Shown here piece after piece: positions 7,642 through 14,100 of a stretch of 14,142 bases of DNA. The stretch spans positions 1-14,142 of the forward strand of contig CAYZZU010000049.1 in assembly GCA_964483105.1 (NCBI GenBank), read 5' to 3'. How positions within the stretch are numbered: the stretch's first letter is position 1; the number at the start of each line of letters is the position of its first letter. This stretch comes from CAYZZU01 sp964483105. GTDB lineage: Bacteria > CG2-30-53-67. The position numbers and the translations under genes are program-made. The notes beneath the pieces were generated by a model. It saw only the letters and a program-made list of their open reading frames with translations, was not told where the DNA came from and ran no database searches.

Positions 7642-7668
7642 CTCCCCCGCAGGGGGAGCATTCCCCCT
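7642..7668. other. two mutually exclusive GC-rich hairpins
   Basis: CTCCCCC (7642-7648) pairs with GGGGGAG (7652-7658) around a 3-nt loop. Alternatively AGGGGGA (7651-7657) pairs with TCCCCCT (7662-7668) around a 4-nt loop. The G-rich arm is shared. No T run follows on either strand, so this is not a canonical terminator, though it could slow or protect the 3' end of aroEK mRNA. Confidence 0.55.
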
Positions 7669-7765
7669 GTCACAAGCCGAGCATCGGAGAAGGAAAGGGA
7701 AAAACACGAGAACATGTCACCCGGATTCGGGCAACCAAACGGAGCGGGTTTTCGAGTCTGGTCGC

Positions 7766-8296
7766 TTATCTTGCGACCCGTACCGATCGTTCGGAAAGAA
7801 TCTTGACGATCGATTCCACCACATCGGGGATGGTGAGAAGGGTTGTGTCGATCTGATAATCGGCCCTGTTGTAGAAAGGTTTCCTTTTCTTCATGAGGCT
7901 TTGGATGCGCCCCAAGGGATCGTCTGTCTGTAAGAGCGGCCGGTGACTGGTCCCTTCGGTCCGTCTCAGGATACATTCCGGCGACGCGGTCAGGCAGAAA
8001 ACAGGGCCGGCCTCTCTCAAAGCCTCCATGTTCTCCCGACGCAGGACAATTCCACCGCCGGTCACAATAACATGCCCCTTCAAACGGGAAACCCTACGGG
8101 CTACATCAGACTCGAGATCCCGGAAGGCATCCTCACCCTCCTCGGCAAAGATTGCCGAGATCGTTTTCCCGGCACGGGCTTCGATCAGGTCGTCGGTATC
8201 CACAATCCCGAGGGAAAGACGCTCCGCCAGTCTCTTCCCGACCGTGCTCTTCCCTGTGGCCATAAAGCCAACCAGTACAATATTGGATGTTTTCAT
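7766..8296 (-). CDS. aroK: shikimate kinase
   Basis: This cytosolic enzyme phosphorylates shikimate to shikimate-3-phosphate with ATP, in the pathway to aromatic amino acids. The 176-residue length is normal. The P-loop GFMATGKST covers residues 10-18. The shikimate contacts are Asp35 in DTDD, Arg59 in FRDLES and the triple glycine at 80-82 (TGGGIV). The LID arginine is Arg119 in SHRPLL, and the adenine-side KRKPFYNRAD follows at about 137-146. The start codon overlaps the aroE stop as ATGA (8293-8296), so translation is coupled to AroE, which acts immediately before it in the pathway. aroK and aroL cannot be told apart by sequence alone; the single-copy core gene is usually named aroK. Confidence 0.95.
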   Translation of the reverse strand: MKTSNIVLVGFMATGKSTVGKRLAERLSLGIVDTDDLIEARAGKTISAIFAEEGEDAFRDLESDVARRVSRLKGHVIVTGGGIVLRRENMEALREAGPVFCLTASPECILRRTEGTSHRPLLQTDDPLGRIQSLMKKRKPFYNRADYQIDTTLLTIPDVVESIVKILSERSVRVAR

Positions 8297-9153
8297 GAAG
8301 AGAATCTCGTCTTAAAAACCCGGAACATGGTTTCCACGGGCGGCTTCATTCCCGTGAAAAGTTCGAAGGCCCGCGCCCCCTGGTAAACCAGCATTCCGGT
8401 TCCGTTGATCGTCGAAAGCCCCCGTGCCTTGGCCTCGTGGAGCAACCGGGTCTCCGCCGGGTTGTAGATCACGTCAAAAACCACCGTGGAGGTCTCCAGC
8501 CATTCCGTACGGATCAAAGGCGGATCATCGGGTTTCATCCCGACCGGAGTGGCGTTGATGAAAAGATCTTTCCCGGAAACGGATTTTTCAATCTCCCGTG
8601 GAGAAACACCGCAGATCTCGACGCCACACGCGGGGAACGACGCGGAAACAGCCTTTCCAAGCGCCCGGCTTCGTTCCGGGTCGAGATCGGCGATCACCAG
8701 TTCCTTTGCCCCGGAAAGGGCGCACTGGAAACAGATCGCCCGGGAGACCCCCCCCGCCCCCATAACGAAAATCTTCTTCGATGCGGGGTCCATCCCCCCC
8801 TCTTCGGAAAGAGATTTCCCAAATCCATAGGCATCGGTATTGTATCCAATCAGCCTGCGATCTTTCACCTGAATCGTGTTCACGGAACCGATCAGCCTCG
8901 CCTTCTCGGAGACTTCATCCAGAAGGGGAATCACCCGTTCCTTGTGGGGAATGGTCACATTGACTCCCGCGATTCCGAGGGCCGCCAGTGATTTCACGGC
9001 GTCTTCCAGATCATCCGGAGAAACCTCAAAGGGAAGATAGGCGTAATCCAGACGGAGCGCTTCAAAAGCGGCATTCTGCATGGCCGGCGAGAGGGTGTGC
9101 CGGACCGGATATCCGAAGAGCCCGACGATTCGCGTGTTTCCTGTAATCTCCAT
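8293..9153 (-). CDS. aroE: shikimate dehydrogenase AroE
   Basis: The enzyme reduces 3-dehydroshikimate to shikimate in the cytosol. The 286-residue protein has the shikimate-binding LSPAMQN (21-27), the catalytic Lys71 in NVTIPHKE and Asp107 in GYNTDAYG, with Asn92 in GSVNT. The glycine-rich cofactor loop MGAGGVSRAI is at 131-140, and the C-terminal GTGMLVYQGARAFELFTG matches the family. The usual NRT that holds the NADPH 2'-phosphate is replaced by DLD (156-158), an acidic arrangement found in NAD-preferring quinate/shikimate dehydrogenases. The frame extends seven codons to a TTG, but the ATG at 9153 has GAAGGGAG six nt upstream. It shares a transcript with aroK. Co-translation with the kinase argues for a biosynthetic role, while the cofactor loop leaves a quinate/shikimate dehydrogenase activity possible. 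Confidence 0.93.
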   Translation of the reverse strand: MEITGNTRIVGLFGYPVRHTLSPAMQNAAFEALRLDYAYLPFEVSPDDLEDAVKSLAALGIAGVNVTIPHKERVIPLLDEVSEKARLIGSVNTIQVKDRRLIGYNTDAYGFGKSLSEEGGMDPASKKIFVMGAGGVSRAICFQCALSGAKELVIADLDPERSRALGKAVSASFPACGVEICGVSPREIEKSVSGKDLFINATPVGMKPDDPPLIRTEWLETSTVVFDVIYNPAETRLLHEAKARGLSTINGTGMLVYQGARAFELFTGMKPPVETMFRVFKTRFSS

Positions 9154-9188
9154 GATGCTCCCTTCGTTATCCAATCATTTCATCCGAG

Positions 9189-9216
9189 TTTATAAAAAAA
9201 CAGGCGGCTTTGTCAA
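9189..9216 (-). promoter_or_regulatory. aroEK promoter (sigma70-type)
   Basis: On the minus strand a perfect TTGACA (9216-9211) and TATAAA (9194-9189) are 16 nt apart. Initiation near 9182 gives a leader of ~30 nt. It is divergent from comM; no TyrR- or TrpR-like operator is recognisable. Confidence 0.65.
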
Positions 9217-9229
9217 ACTGAATCGGGTC

Positions 9230-9258
9230 TTGCCAAGTTAAATCTTTTGTGTTAAGGT
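9230..9258 (+). promoter_or_regulatory. possible comM promoter
   Basis: TTGCCA (9230-9235) and TAAGGT (9253-9258) are 17 nt apart, leaving a ~85-nt leader to the comM ATG. The -10 box is weak, so this is only the best candidate in the divergent spacer. Confidence 0.35.
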
Positions 9259-9348
9259 TCCTCCCATCTTTCATCTCTGATCTCTTCAAGAGTCCATAAT
9301 CACACGCCAGGTTCCGCTCATCTTGAAGAAAATCGTGGAGTTACCCTG

Positions 9349-10884
9349 ATGGTCTCCCGGGTGATCAGCAGCGCCGTTTCCGGAGTCGACGCCGGAATCG
9401 TGGAGGTGGAGGTCGACCTGGCCCCCGGCCTTCCGTCTTTCTCCGTCGTGGGACTGGGGGACAACGCCGTCAAGGAAAGCAGGGAACGGGTCCGCCCGGC
9501 CATCAAGAACTCCGGGCAGACCTTTCCTTCTCAACGCATCACTGTCAATCTGGCTCCCGCCGACCTGAAAAAGGAAGGATCCGCATTTGACCTCCCGATC
9601 GCCGTGGGGATCCTCTCCCGGCAGGGGGTCCTGCCCCAGGAATCCCTGCGGGACAAGATGATCGTCGGAGAACTCTCGCTGAACGGCAGGGTCAAACCGA
9701 TACGCGGCGCCCTGCCCATGGCCGTGCGGGCGAAAGGAGAAGGCCTTCGCTCACTGATCCTTCCATCCGGCAATGCACCGGAGGCATCCATCGTTAGCGG
9801 GATCGAGATCATTCCGGTGGACTCCCTGGCCCAGACCCTGTCCTACCTGAACGGTGAGATTCAAATTCCGCCGGAATCCTCGGATCTCTATCATCTGCTT
9901 CAGGAGAACTGTCATCATGAACTTGACTTTTCGGATGTTCATGGGCAGGAGCACGCCAAGCGGGCGCTGGAGGTCGCCTGCGCGGGAGGACACAATCTAC
10001 TCCTGATCGGCCCTCCCGGTTCCGGAAAGACCATGCTCGCTCAACGTCTTCCTTCCATCCTTCCGGATATCGGTCTCACGGAATGCCTGGATTGCACGAA
10101 GATCTACAGTGTCGCCGGACTTCTGACGGCCCGGGATCGGATTATCGCGAAAAGGCCGTTCCGGGCGCCCCACCACACAATCTCCGATGCCGGACTGATC
10201 GGAGGCGGGGCTGTTCCCAGACCCGGGGAAATCAGCCTGGCACATCACGGAGTCCTCTTCCTGGACGAGCTCCCCGAGTTCAGAAGGAACGTCCTGGAGG
10301 CCCTCCGGCAACCGTTGGAAGACGGGAAGGTCACCCTGTCCAGGGCCGCCGGATCCCTGACCTACCCCGCCCGCTTTATGCTGGTGGCCTCCATGAACCC
10401 CTGCCCATGTGGTTTCTTCGGAGACATGTCCCACACCTGCCGGTGCTCTCCGGGAGAAATTCTTCGGTACAGGAACCGAATTTCCGGGCCGCTGCTGGAC
10501 CGGATCGACATCCAGATCGAGGTCCCCGCAGTTTCCTTCACCGACCTGTCCTCCCCCCGGCGGGGTGAAACCTCCACAACCATCCGCCGGAGAACCAACC
10601 TGGCCAGGAAGAGGCAGAGAGAACGCTATCAGGACGCGGGTCTGACCTGCAATGCCGCAATGAATACCCGACTGATCGAGAAGTATTGCCGGGTCGACCC
10701 GGACACGGAAGATCTCCTGGAGAGGGCCGTCAGCCACCTCGGGTTTTCAGCGCGGGCCTACCACCGTATCCTCAAGGTCGCTCGGACGATCGCGGACCTC
10801 TCGGAGGAGGACGAAATACAATCCGGGCACGTGGCGGAAGCGCTCCAATACCGATGTCTCGACCGTCTCCGGAAACAGGTCTGA
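9349..10884 (+). CDS. comM: ComM/YifB family AAA+ ATPase
   Basis: ComM is a hexameric helicase that drives branch migration when incoming single-stranded DNA is integrated during natural transformation; many non-competent bacteria also carry it as yifB. The 511-residue protein has an N-terminal Lon-like domain (about 1-170, with VKESRERVRPAIKNSG and ITVNLAPADLKKEGSAFDLP). A magnesium-chelatase-type AAA+ domain follows, with Walker A GPPGSGKT at 221-228, the insert FRAPHHTISDAGLIGGG at 271-287 and Walker B VLFLDELPEF at 302-311. ASMNPCPCG at 347-355 and CRC at 364-366 form the family CxC-x9-CxC pair, a likely zinc site. GPLLDRIDI is at 380-388, and a C-terminal chelatase-like helical domain starts at about 415. 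The length is usual. The ATG at 9349 has GTGGAG eight nt upstream and gives the family start. No other competence gene is adjacent, so uptake ability cannot be judged. Confidence 0.93.
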   Translation: MVSRVISSAVSGVDAGIVEVEVDLAPGLPSFSVVGLGDNAVKESRERVRPAIKNSGQTFPSQRITVNLAPADLKKEGSAFDLPIAVGILSRQGVLPQESLRDKMIVGELSLNGRVKPIRGALPMAVRAKGEGLRSLILPSGNAPEASIVSGIEIIPVDSLAQTLSYLNGEIQIPPESSDLYHLLQENCHHELDFSDVHGQEHAKRALEVACAGGHNLLLIGPPGSGKTMLAQRLPSILPDIGLTECLDCTKIYSVAGLLTARDRIIAKRPFRAPHHTISDAGLIGGGAVPRPGEISLAHHGVLFLDELPEFRRNVLEALRQPLEDGKVTLSRAAGSLTYPARFMLVASMNPCPCGFFGDMSHTCRCSPGEILRYRNRISGPLLDRIDIQIEVPAVSFTDLSSPRRGETSTTIRRRTNLARKRQRERYQDAGLTCNAAMNTRLIEKYCRVDPDTEDLLERAVSHLGFSARAYHRILKVARTIADLSEEDEIQSGHVAEALQYRCLDRLRKQV

Positions 10885-10919
10885 ATCCCCCGACGTACGT
10901 TCCCAACCCGGGAAAAAGC

Positions 10920-10968
10920 TAAACCGGGGACCCCAATCTGTCGATAATAAAAATCGGATGACCGATTT
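10920..10968 (+). promoter_or_regulatory. upstream region of REC-TPR gene: possible sigma28-like boxes and a 7-bp dyad
   Basis: TAAA (10920-10923) and GTCGATAA (10940-10947) resemble the FliA (sigma28) consensus TAAA-N15-GCCGATAA, but with one mismatch and a 16-nt spacer. Immediately after, AAATCGG (10951-10957) and CCGATTT (10962-10968) form a perfect 7-bp dyad with a 4-nt loop, placed just before the GGAGG Shine-Dalgarno (10971-10975). The dyad could be an operator or an mRNA hairpin. The boxes are weak evidence; the dyad is certain as sequence. Confidence 0.35.
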
Positions 10969-10983
10969 CTGGAGGCGGACACC

Positions 10984-12027
10984 ATGCGACTTCTGGAGAA
11001 CAGGGCGATCCTGGTCGTGGAAGACAGCGAGATCTTCCGGAAGGCCATCGCCAAGATGACCGCGTCTCTCGGCGCGAAGGAGATATTCCGGGCCGGGAAC
11101 GGCGCCACGGCCTTGAAATTCATCAAGGAAAAAAAGATCGATCTCATTCTCTCCGACTGGGAGATGCCCCTTTTAAACGGTCTTCACCTCCTCCGGATGA
11201 TCCGGTCCGACAAAAACCTCGAAGACTCGAAGTTTATCATGTTGACCAGTGCTTGCGAGAAAGATGCCGTTCTGACAGCGGCGAAAGAGGGGGTGAATGA
11301 CTATATCATCAAGCCGGTCCGCATCGAGACCCTGGCGGAGAAAATCAAGGGATGCCTTTCCAGCGCCCACGGGCTGAAGATGGACCTGTATCACCTGGAT
11401 ATTGGAGATTATTGTAAAGAAGAACAAGACCTGGATGTGGCCATCCGCCACTTCCACAAGGCCCTGGAGTATAATCCGGCGAATTCCCGGGTCCACCTCT
11501 CCCTGGGAGAGGCCCATTATCAGAAGGGAAACCTGTCCAAGGCTCTCTCGTCGCTGACGGAATCGATCCGGATCAACAATCAATGCGCAAGGGCCCACTT
11601 CAGCAAAAGCCTGGTACACGTGGGTCTCCGTCAGCCGACAGCGGCCGAAAAGGAATTTCAGGTCGCGATAGAACTGGATCCTGAGGACCTGAAACGATGT
11701 GAGGAAGTGGCCGACGCTTTCCTGAAGCACGGTTACGTGGACCAGGCCACATCGGCTCTCAAAGTCGCCCTCGAACTCGATCCCCATGACGCCATTCTCT
11801 ACAACAAGATCGGGATCACCCTACGCAAAAATGGAAGGGCCGCGGAGGCCATCGAACAGTACAACAAGGCGCTCCGGATCATCCCCGATGAACCTGTGCT
11901 CTTATTCAACCTCTCGAAGGCCTATCTCGCGAATCAGAACCGGGCCCTGGCAAGGGAAACCCTCCGAAAACTTCTCGATCTCGCTCCTGATTTCCCCGAG
12001 GCGGAAGAACTTCTATCGAAACTCTGA
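10984..12027 (+). CDS. response regulator with six TPR repeats
   Basis: This is a cytosolic signalling protein of 347 residues. Residues 7-125 form a CheY-like receiver with every phosphorylation residue: the acidic pair Glu13-Asp14, the phosphoacceptor Asp58 in LSDWEMP, Thr88 in LTSA and Lys110 in IIKPV. From residue 134 to 337 there are exactly six contiguous 34-residue TPR units, boundaries at 134, 168, 202, 236, 270 and 304, several ending in the typical L-x-P-x-D pattern. A capping helix follows. There is no DNA-binding or enzymatic output domain, so output is probably by protein binding to the TPR superhelix, switched by phosphorylation. The start has GGAGG eight nt upstream. No histidine kinase is adjacent, so it is an orphan regulator. 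REC-TPR proteins occur in Desulfobacterota, but the partner of this one cannot be read from the window. Confidence 0.88.
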   Translation: MRLLENRAILVVEDSEIFRKAIAKMTASLGAKEIFRAGNGATALKFIKEKKIDLILSDWEMPLLNGLHLLRMIRSDKNLEDSKFIMLTSACEKDAVLTAAKEGVNDYIIKPVRIETLAEKIKGCLSSAHGLKMDLYHLDIGDYCKEEQDLDVAIRHFHKALEYNPANSRVHLSLGEAHYQKGNLSKALSSLTESIRINNQCARAHFSKSLVHVGLRQPTAAEKEFQVAIELDPEDLKRCEEVADAFLKHGYVDQATSALKVALELDPHDAILYNKIGITLRKNGRAAEAIEQYNKALRIIPDEPVLLFNLSKAYLANQNRALARETLRKLLDLAPDFPEAEELLSKL

Positions 12028-12101
12028 GTCCCGCCGGTTGCCGATTCGGGATCATCACGATATCCCGGTTGCGGTCACAGGCCCAGTCATCGTTTTTCTC
12101 T

Positions 12102-12164
12102 TTGCAGGAAAATCTTTTTCCTGTACAATCCAGGGTCACAAATCAGGCGGATAGCATAAGGAGG
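12102..12164 (+). promoter_or_regulatory. promoter with spacer palindrome and strong SD but no gene
   Basis: TTGCAG (12102-12107) and TACAAT (12124-12129), 16 nt apart, make a sigma70-type promoter. A perfect 8-bp palindrome (CAGGAAAA 12105-12112, TTTTCCTG 12116-12123) fills the spacer like a repressor operator. About 30 nt further is AAGGAGG (12158-12164), a full Shine-Dalgarno. No ATG, GTG or TTG lies at the right distance; the next ATG (12188) opens only 14 codons. It may be the surviving control region of a lost gene, or a small-RNA promoter. Confidence 0.4.
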
Positions 12165-12236
12165 CAGAAAACTTTCAGCGTTCCCGAATGATTGCGTTCC
12201 GGATTGCGGTCCATCCGATGGGTTTCGGATAGAGGC

Positions 12237-12707
12237 TCAATAGGTGCCGATCACACCTCCGGCAACGGCGAGGAGACTGAATGCCAACACAACCCAGTGG
12301 AAGAGGCTCATCCGGAAGAACACCTGGTCGGCATTTAAATTTTTTACATCTTTAAAAATTCTTTTGAAGAGGGCCTTTTCAAGACCGAAAATCAGAAGGG
12401 CGTACAGAATGTAAACCCCGATCATAAAATCGAGCCAGAGCCCTTCCGGGGTAGGGAGAATTCGGTAGAGCCCCTTCTGATAGAGATTGTACAGTCCGGT
12501 GATCCCGACCACGACAATCACGAGACGGACAATTCTGGAAAAACGGTGTTCCACCCGTTGAAACAGAAGGGCCTTTTCCATGGGATCACTGATCTCATGA
12601 ATCATGGGCAGAAGAATCAGGGTTACAAAGGCGACCCCGCCGATCCAGAGAACCACACCGATGACATGCAGGGCCGCTGAAAGCTTTAACAGGTTGTCGT
12701 ACAACAT
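12237..12707 (-). CDS. CopD-like four-helix integral membrane protein
   Basis: This is a 156-residue inner-membrane protein with four predicted membrane helices (about 8-33, 57-78, 92-112 and 134-154). The first helix motif ALHVIGVVLWIGGVAFV resembles the CopD-type domain. Histidines at 14, 54 and 137 lie at or near the helices and could bind heme or a metal ion. Full CopD copper-import proteins are larger and pair with CopC; no copC or copper gene is nearby, so a copper role is not supported here. An ATG at 12707 with AAGGAG upstream fixes the start. It seems to be a single-gene unit with its own promoter (12767-12794), divergent from the PP-loop gene. HemJ-type proteins share size and topology but differ in motif, so that reading is less likely. 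Function is unknown. Confidence 0.7.
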   Translation of the reverse strand: MLYDNLLKLSAALHVIGVVLWIGGVAFVTLILLPMIHEISDPMEKALLFQRVEHRFSRIVRLVIVVVGITGLYNLYQKGLYRILPTPEGLWLDFMIGVYILYALLIFGLEKALFKRIFKDVKNLNADQVFFRMSLFHWVVLAFSLLAVAGGVIGTY

Positions 12708-12766
12708 AAAATCTCCTTGTATCGGAACAGTATGGATGGACCGTCATCAAGATTTCCTGATACGCG

Positions 12767-12794
12767 AATGTAGCACAGTTTCATCATTTTGCAA
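12767..12794 (-). promoter_or_regulatory. probable promoter of the CopD-like gene
   Basis: On the minus strand TTGCAA (12794-12789) and TACATT (12772-12767) are 16 nt apart, giving a ~50-nt leader to the ATG at 12707. Both boxes match the sigma70 consensus only partly. No comparable promoter for the plus-strand gene was found in this spacer. Confidence 0.4.
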
Positions 12795-12862
12795 AGCCTC
12801 TTGAAGCGAGTTCGGAGACCCGGACAGCCAAAGGCCTGACAAAAACGAAAGGAAAATCAAAC

Positions 12863-13891
12863 ATGATCGACTCCAAAACCCCGGTGATGAATCAAAAGGC
12901 CGTGGCACTCCTCTCCGGCGGGCTGGACAGCTCCGTGGCCGTGAAACTGATCCTGGAACAGGGAATCGACGTAACGGCCGTTAACTTCAAGAGCCCTTTC
13001 TGTTGCTGTAACCGGAAGAACGGCTGCGGGAACGAAGCCCTCCGAATATCGAAGGAATTCGGAATTCCGGTGAAACTGATCTACGTCGACCTTGAGTATA
13101 TCGAGAGGGTCCGAAACCCGAAGTTCGGCTATGGGAAGCACCTGAACCCGTGCCTGGACTGTCGCATCTTCATGCACCGGAAGGCGGCGGAATACATGAA
13201 AGAGATCGGCGCCACTTTTCTGATCACGGGGGAGGTACTGGGACAACGGCCCATGTCCCAACGACGGGACGCCATGAACCTGATCGATCGCGAAACCAAT
13301 CTGAAGGGCAGGATCCTTCGCCCCCTGTCCGCCGGTCTCATGGAGCCGACCCTTCCGGAACTGCAGGGGATTGTCGACCGGAGCCGGCTTCTCTCCATTT
13401 CCGGTCGCAGCCGAAAAATCCAGATGGAAGTGGCCGATCAGCTCTCCATCACGGATTACCCCTGTCCCGCGGGAGGTTGCCTCCTGACGGACGCCCAATT
13501 CGCGGCGAAGCTCATGGATCTCTTTCAGCACCGCGAATCCCTGGATATGGTGGAGATCCGTCTATTACGAATCGGACGGCACTTCAGGGTCCACCCCGGT
13601 CTCAAGGTGGTCGTGGGAAGAGATGAAAAGGAAAACGCCCGCATCACTGCCTTAGCGAAAGACCGGTATCCTCTTTTCCTTCCCGACGATTTCGAAGGTC
13701 CCACCTGCGCGGCAGTGGGAAGCCTCGACGATCCGGGCAAGGAGATCATCGCCCGGATCATGCTCCGCTACGCCCACGCAAAAGGAAACCGAACCATCCT
13801 GCTTCAGGAAAATGGAGAGGAGGAGAAACTTACGGTCTCCGCCCCGATGCCCGATTCCGAACTGAATCGTTTTCGGATTCGTGCCACCTGA
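12863..13891 (+). CDS. PP-loop ATPase, ThiI/MnmA-like tRNA thiolation protein
   Basis: This is a cytosolic adenylating enzyme of the PP-loop ATPase group, probably a tRNA thiouridine synthase. The 342-residue protein has the PP-loop SGGLDSS at 18-24. Cysteines are concentrated in the catalytic domain: Cys47-48-49 with Cys55, the CLDC pair Cys97/Cys100, and Cys201/Cys206 in YPCPAGGC. A CxxC plus a distant Cys is the arrangement that binds a [4Fe-4S] cluster in cluster-dependent thiolases, and another Cys could carry sulfur. The block TGEVLGQRPMSQRRDAM (122-138) is shared by such proteins. Residues from about 230 to 342 form a separate domain, possibly of the RNA-binding NFACT-R type. It lacks the THUMP and rhodanese domains of classical ThiI and the full MnmA layout. 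The ATG at 12863 has AAAGGAAAA upstream; a second ATG at codon 9 has no Shine-Dalgarno. The specific nucleoside (s4U8 or s2U) cannot be told from sequence. Confidence 0.8.
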   Translation: MIDSKTPVMNQKAVALLSGGLDSSVAVKLILEQGIDVTAVNFKSPFCCCNRKNGCGNEALRISKEFGIPVKLIYVDLEYIERVRNPKFGYGKHLNPCLDCRIFMHRKAAEYMKEIGATFLITGEVLGQRPMSQRRDAMNLIDRETNLKGRILRPLSAGLMEPTLPELQGIVDRSRLLSISGRSRKIQMEVADQLSITDYPCPAGGCLLTDAQFAAKLMDLFQHRESLDMVEIRLLRIGRHFRVHPGLKVVVGRDEKENARITALAKDRYPLFLPDDFEGPTCAAVGSLDDPGKEIIARIMLRYAHAKGNRTILLQENGEEEKLTVSAPMPDSELNRFRIRAT

Positions 13892-13980
13892 TTTTTCTCT
13901 CCTGTCTCCAGCAGATCAGGACTTCTCCTTCCCGCAGGTCCTCCCCCTCCCCGGAAGGCCGAACGCCAGGAAGGGAACAG

Positions 13981-14100
13981 CATGGGGTCATGCGCTACGC
14001 ATTGGATATTGGCCTTGATGCAGAACTGATTTTCTTTGCTGCTTTGTGCCTGTGTGCCTCTGCCTTTCTCCGTGTTCCCGAACATGAGGGTCATGCGCTA
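13981..14100. repeat. dispersed repeat debris with two copies of GGGTCATGCGCTA
   Basis: GGGTCATGCGCTA occurs at 13985-13997 and again at 14088-14100, 103 bp apart. The second copy is preceded by CATGA, so 14083-14093 is the inverted form of the core TGACCCTCATG seen twice at the left end. The first copy is the variant CATGGGGTCA. The DNA between is T-rich with no credible gene. This looks like the flank of a repeat-associated (REP/IS200-like) element continuing past the window. Confidence 0.6.

Larger units (their letters stand above)
7376..7765. other. 390-bp spacer between aroK and the efflux operon
   Basis: No credible gene lies here: the open frames on either strand lack a Shine-Dalgarno and give low-complexity, unfamiliar peptides. 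In order it holds the efflux promoter, an AT-rich block (about 7470-7510), the structured element at 7512-7598, the ACAGGAT repeat at 7605-7629, GC-rich hairpins at 7642-7668 and a plain stretch up to the aroK stop. A 6-bp hairpin (7760-7765 with 7773-7778) has the aroK stop codon in its loop but no T run, so I see no strong terminator for aroEK. Confidence 0.7.

Noticed and set aside
7620..7670. CRISPR-like short repeats
   Set aside because: The period is 9 bp with 2-bp gaps; there are no spacers of CRISPR size and no cas genes.
7468..7933. frames of 79-121 codons in the aroK-efflux spacer
   Set aside because: They run through hairpins and periodic repeats or overlap aroK, and have no recognisable family features.
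12188..12232. 14-codon frame after the orphan Shine-Dalgarno
   Set aside because: The ATG is 23 nt from the AAGGAGG, too far for normal initiation, and the peptide has no distinguishing feature.
13887..13920. CCTGAT/ATCAGG stem as terminator of the PP-loop gene
   Set aside because: The 22-nt loop is large and the T-rich tract is inside the loop rather than after the stem.
13804..14094. 96-codon minus-strand frame at the right end
   Set aside because: It straddles repeat debris and the 3' end of the PP-loop gene in antisense and has no family features.
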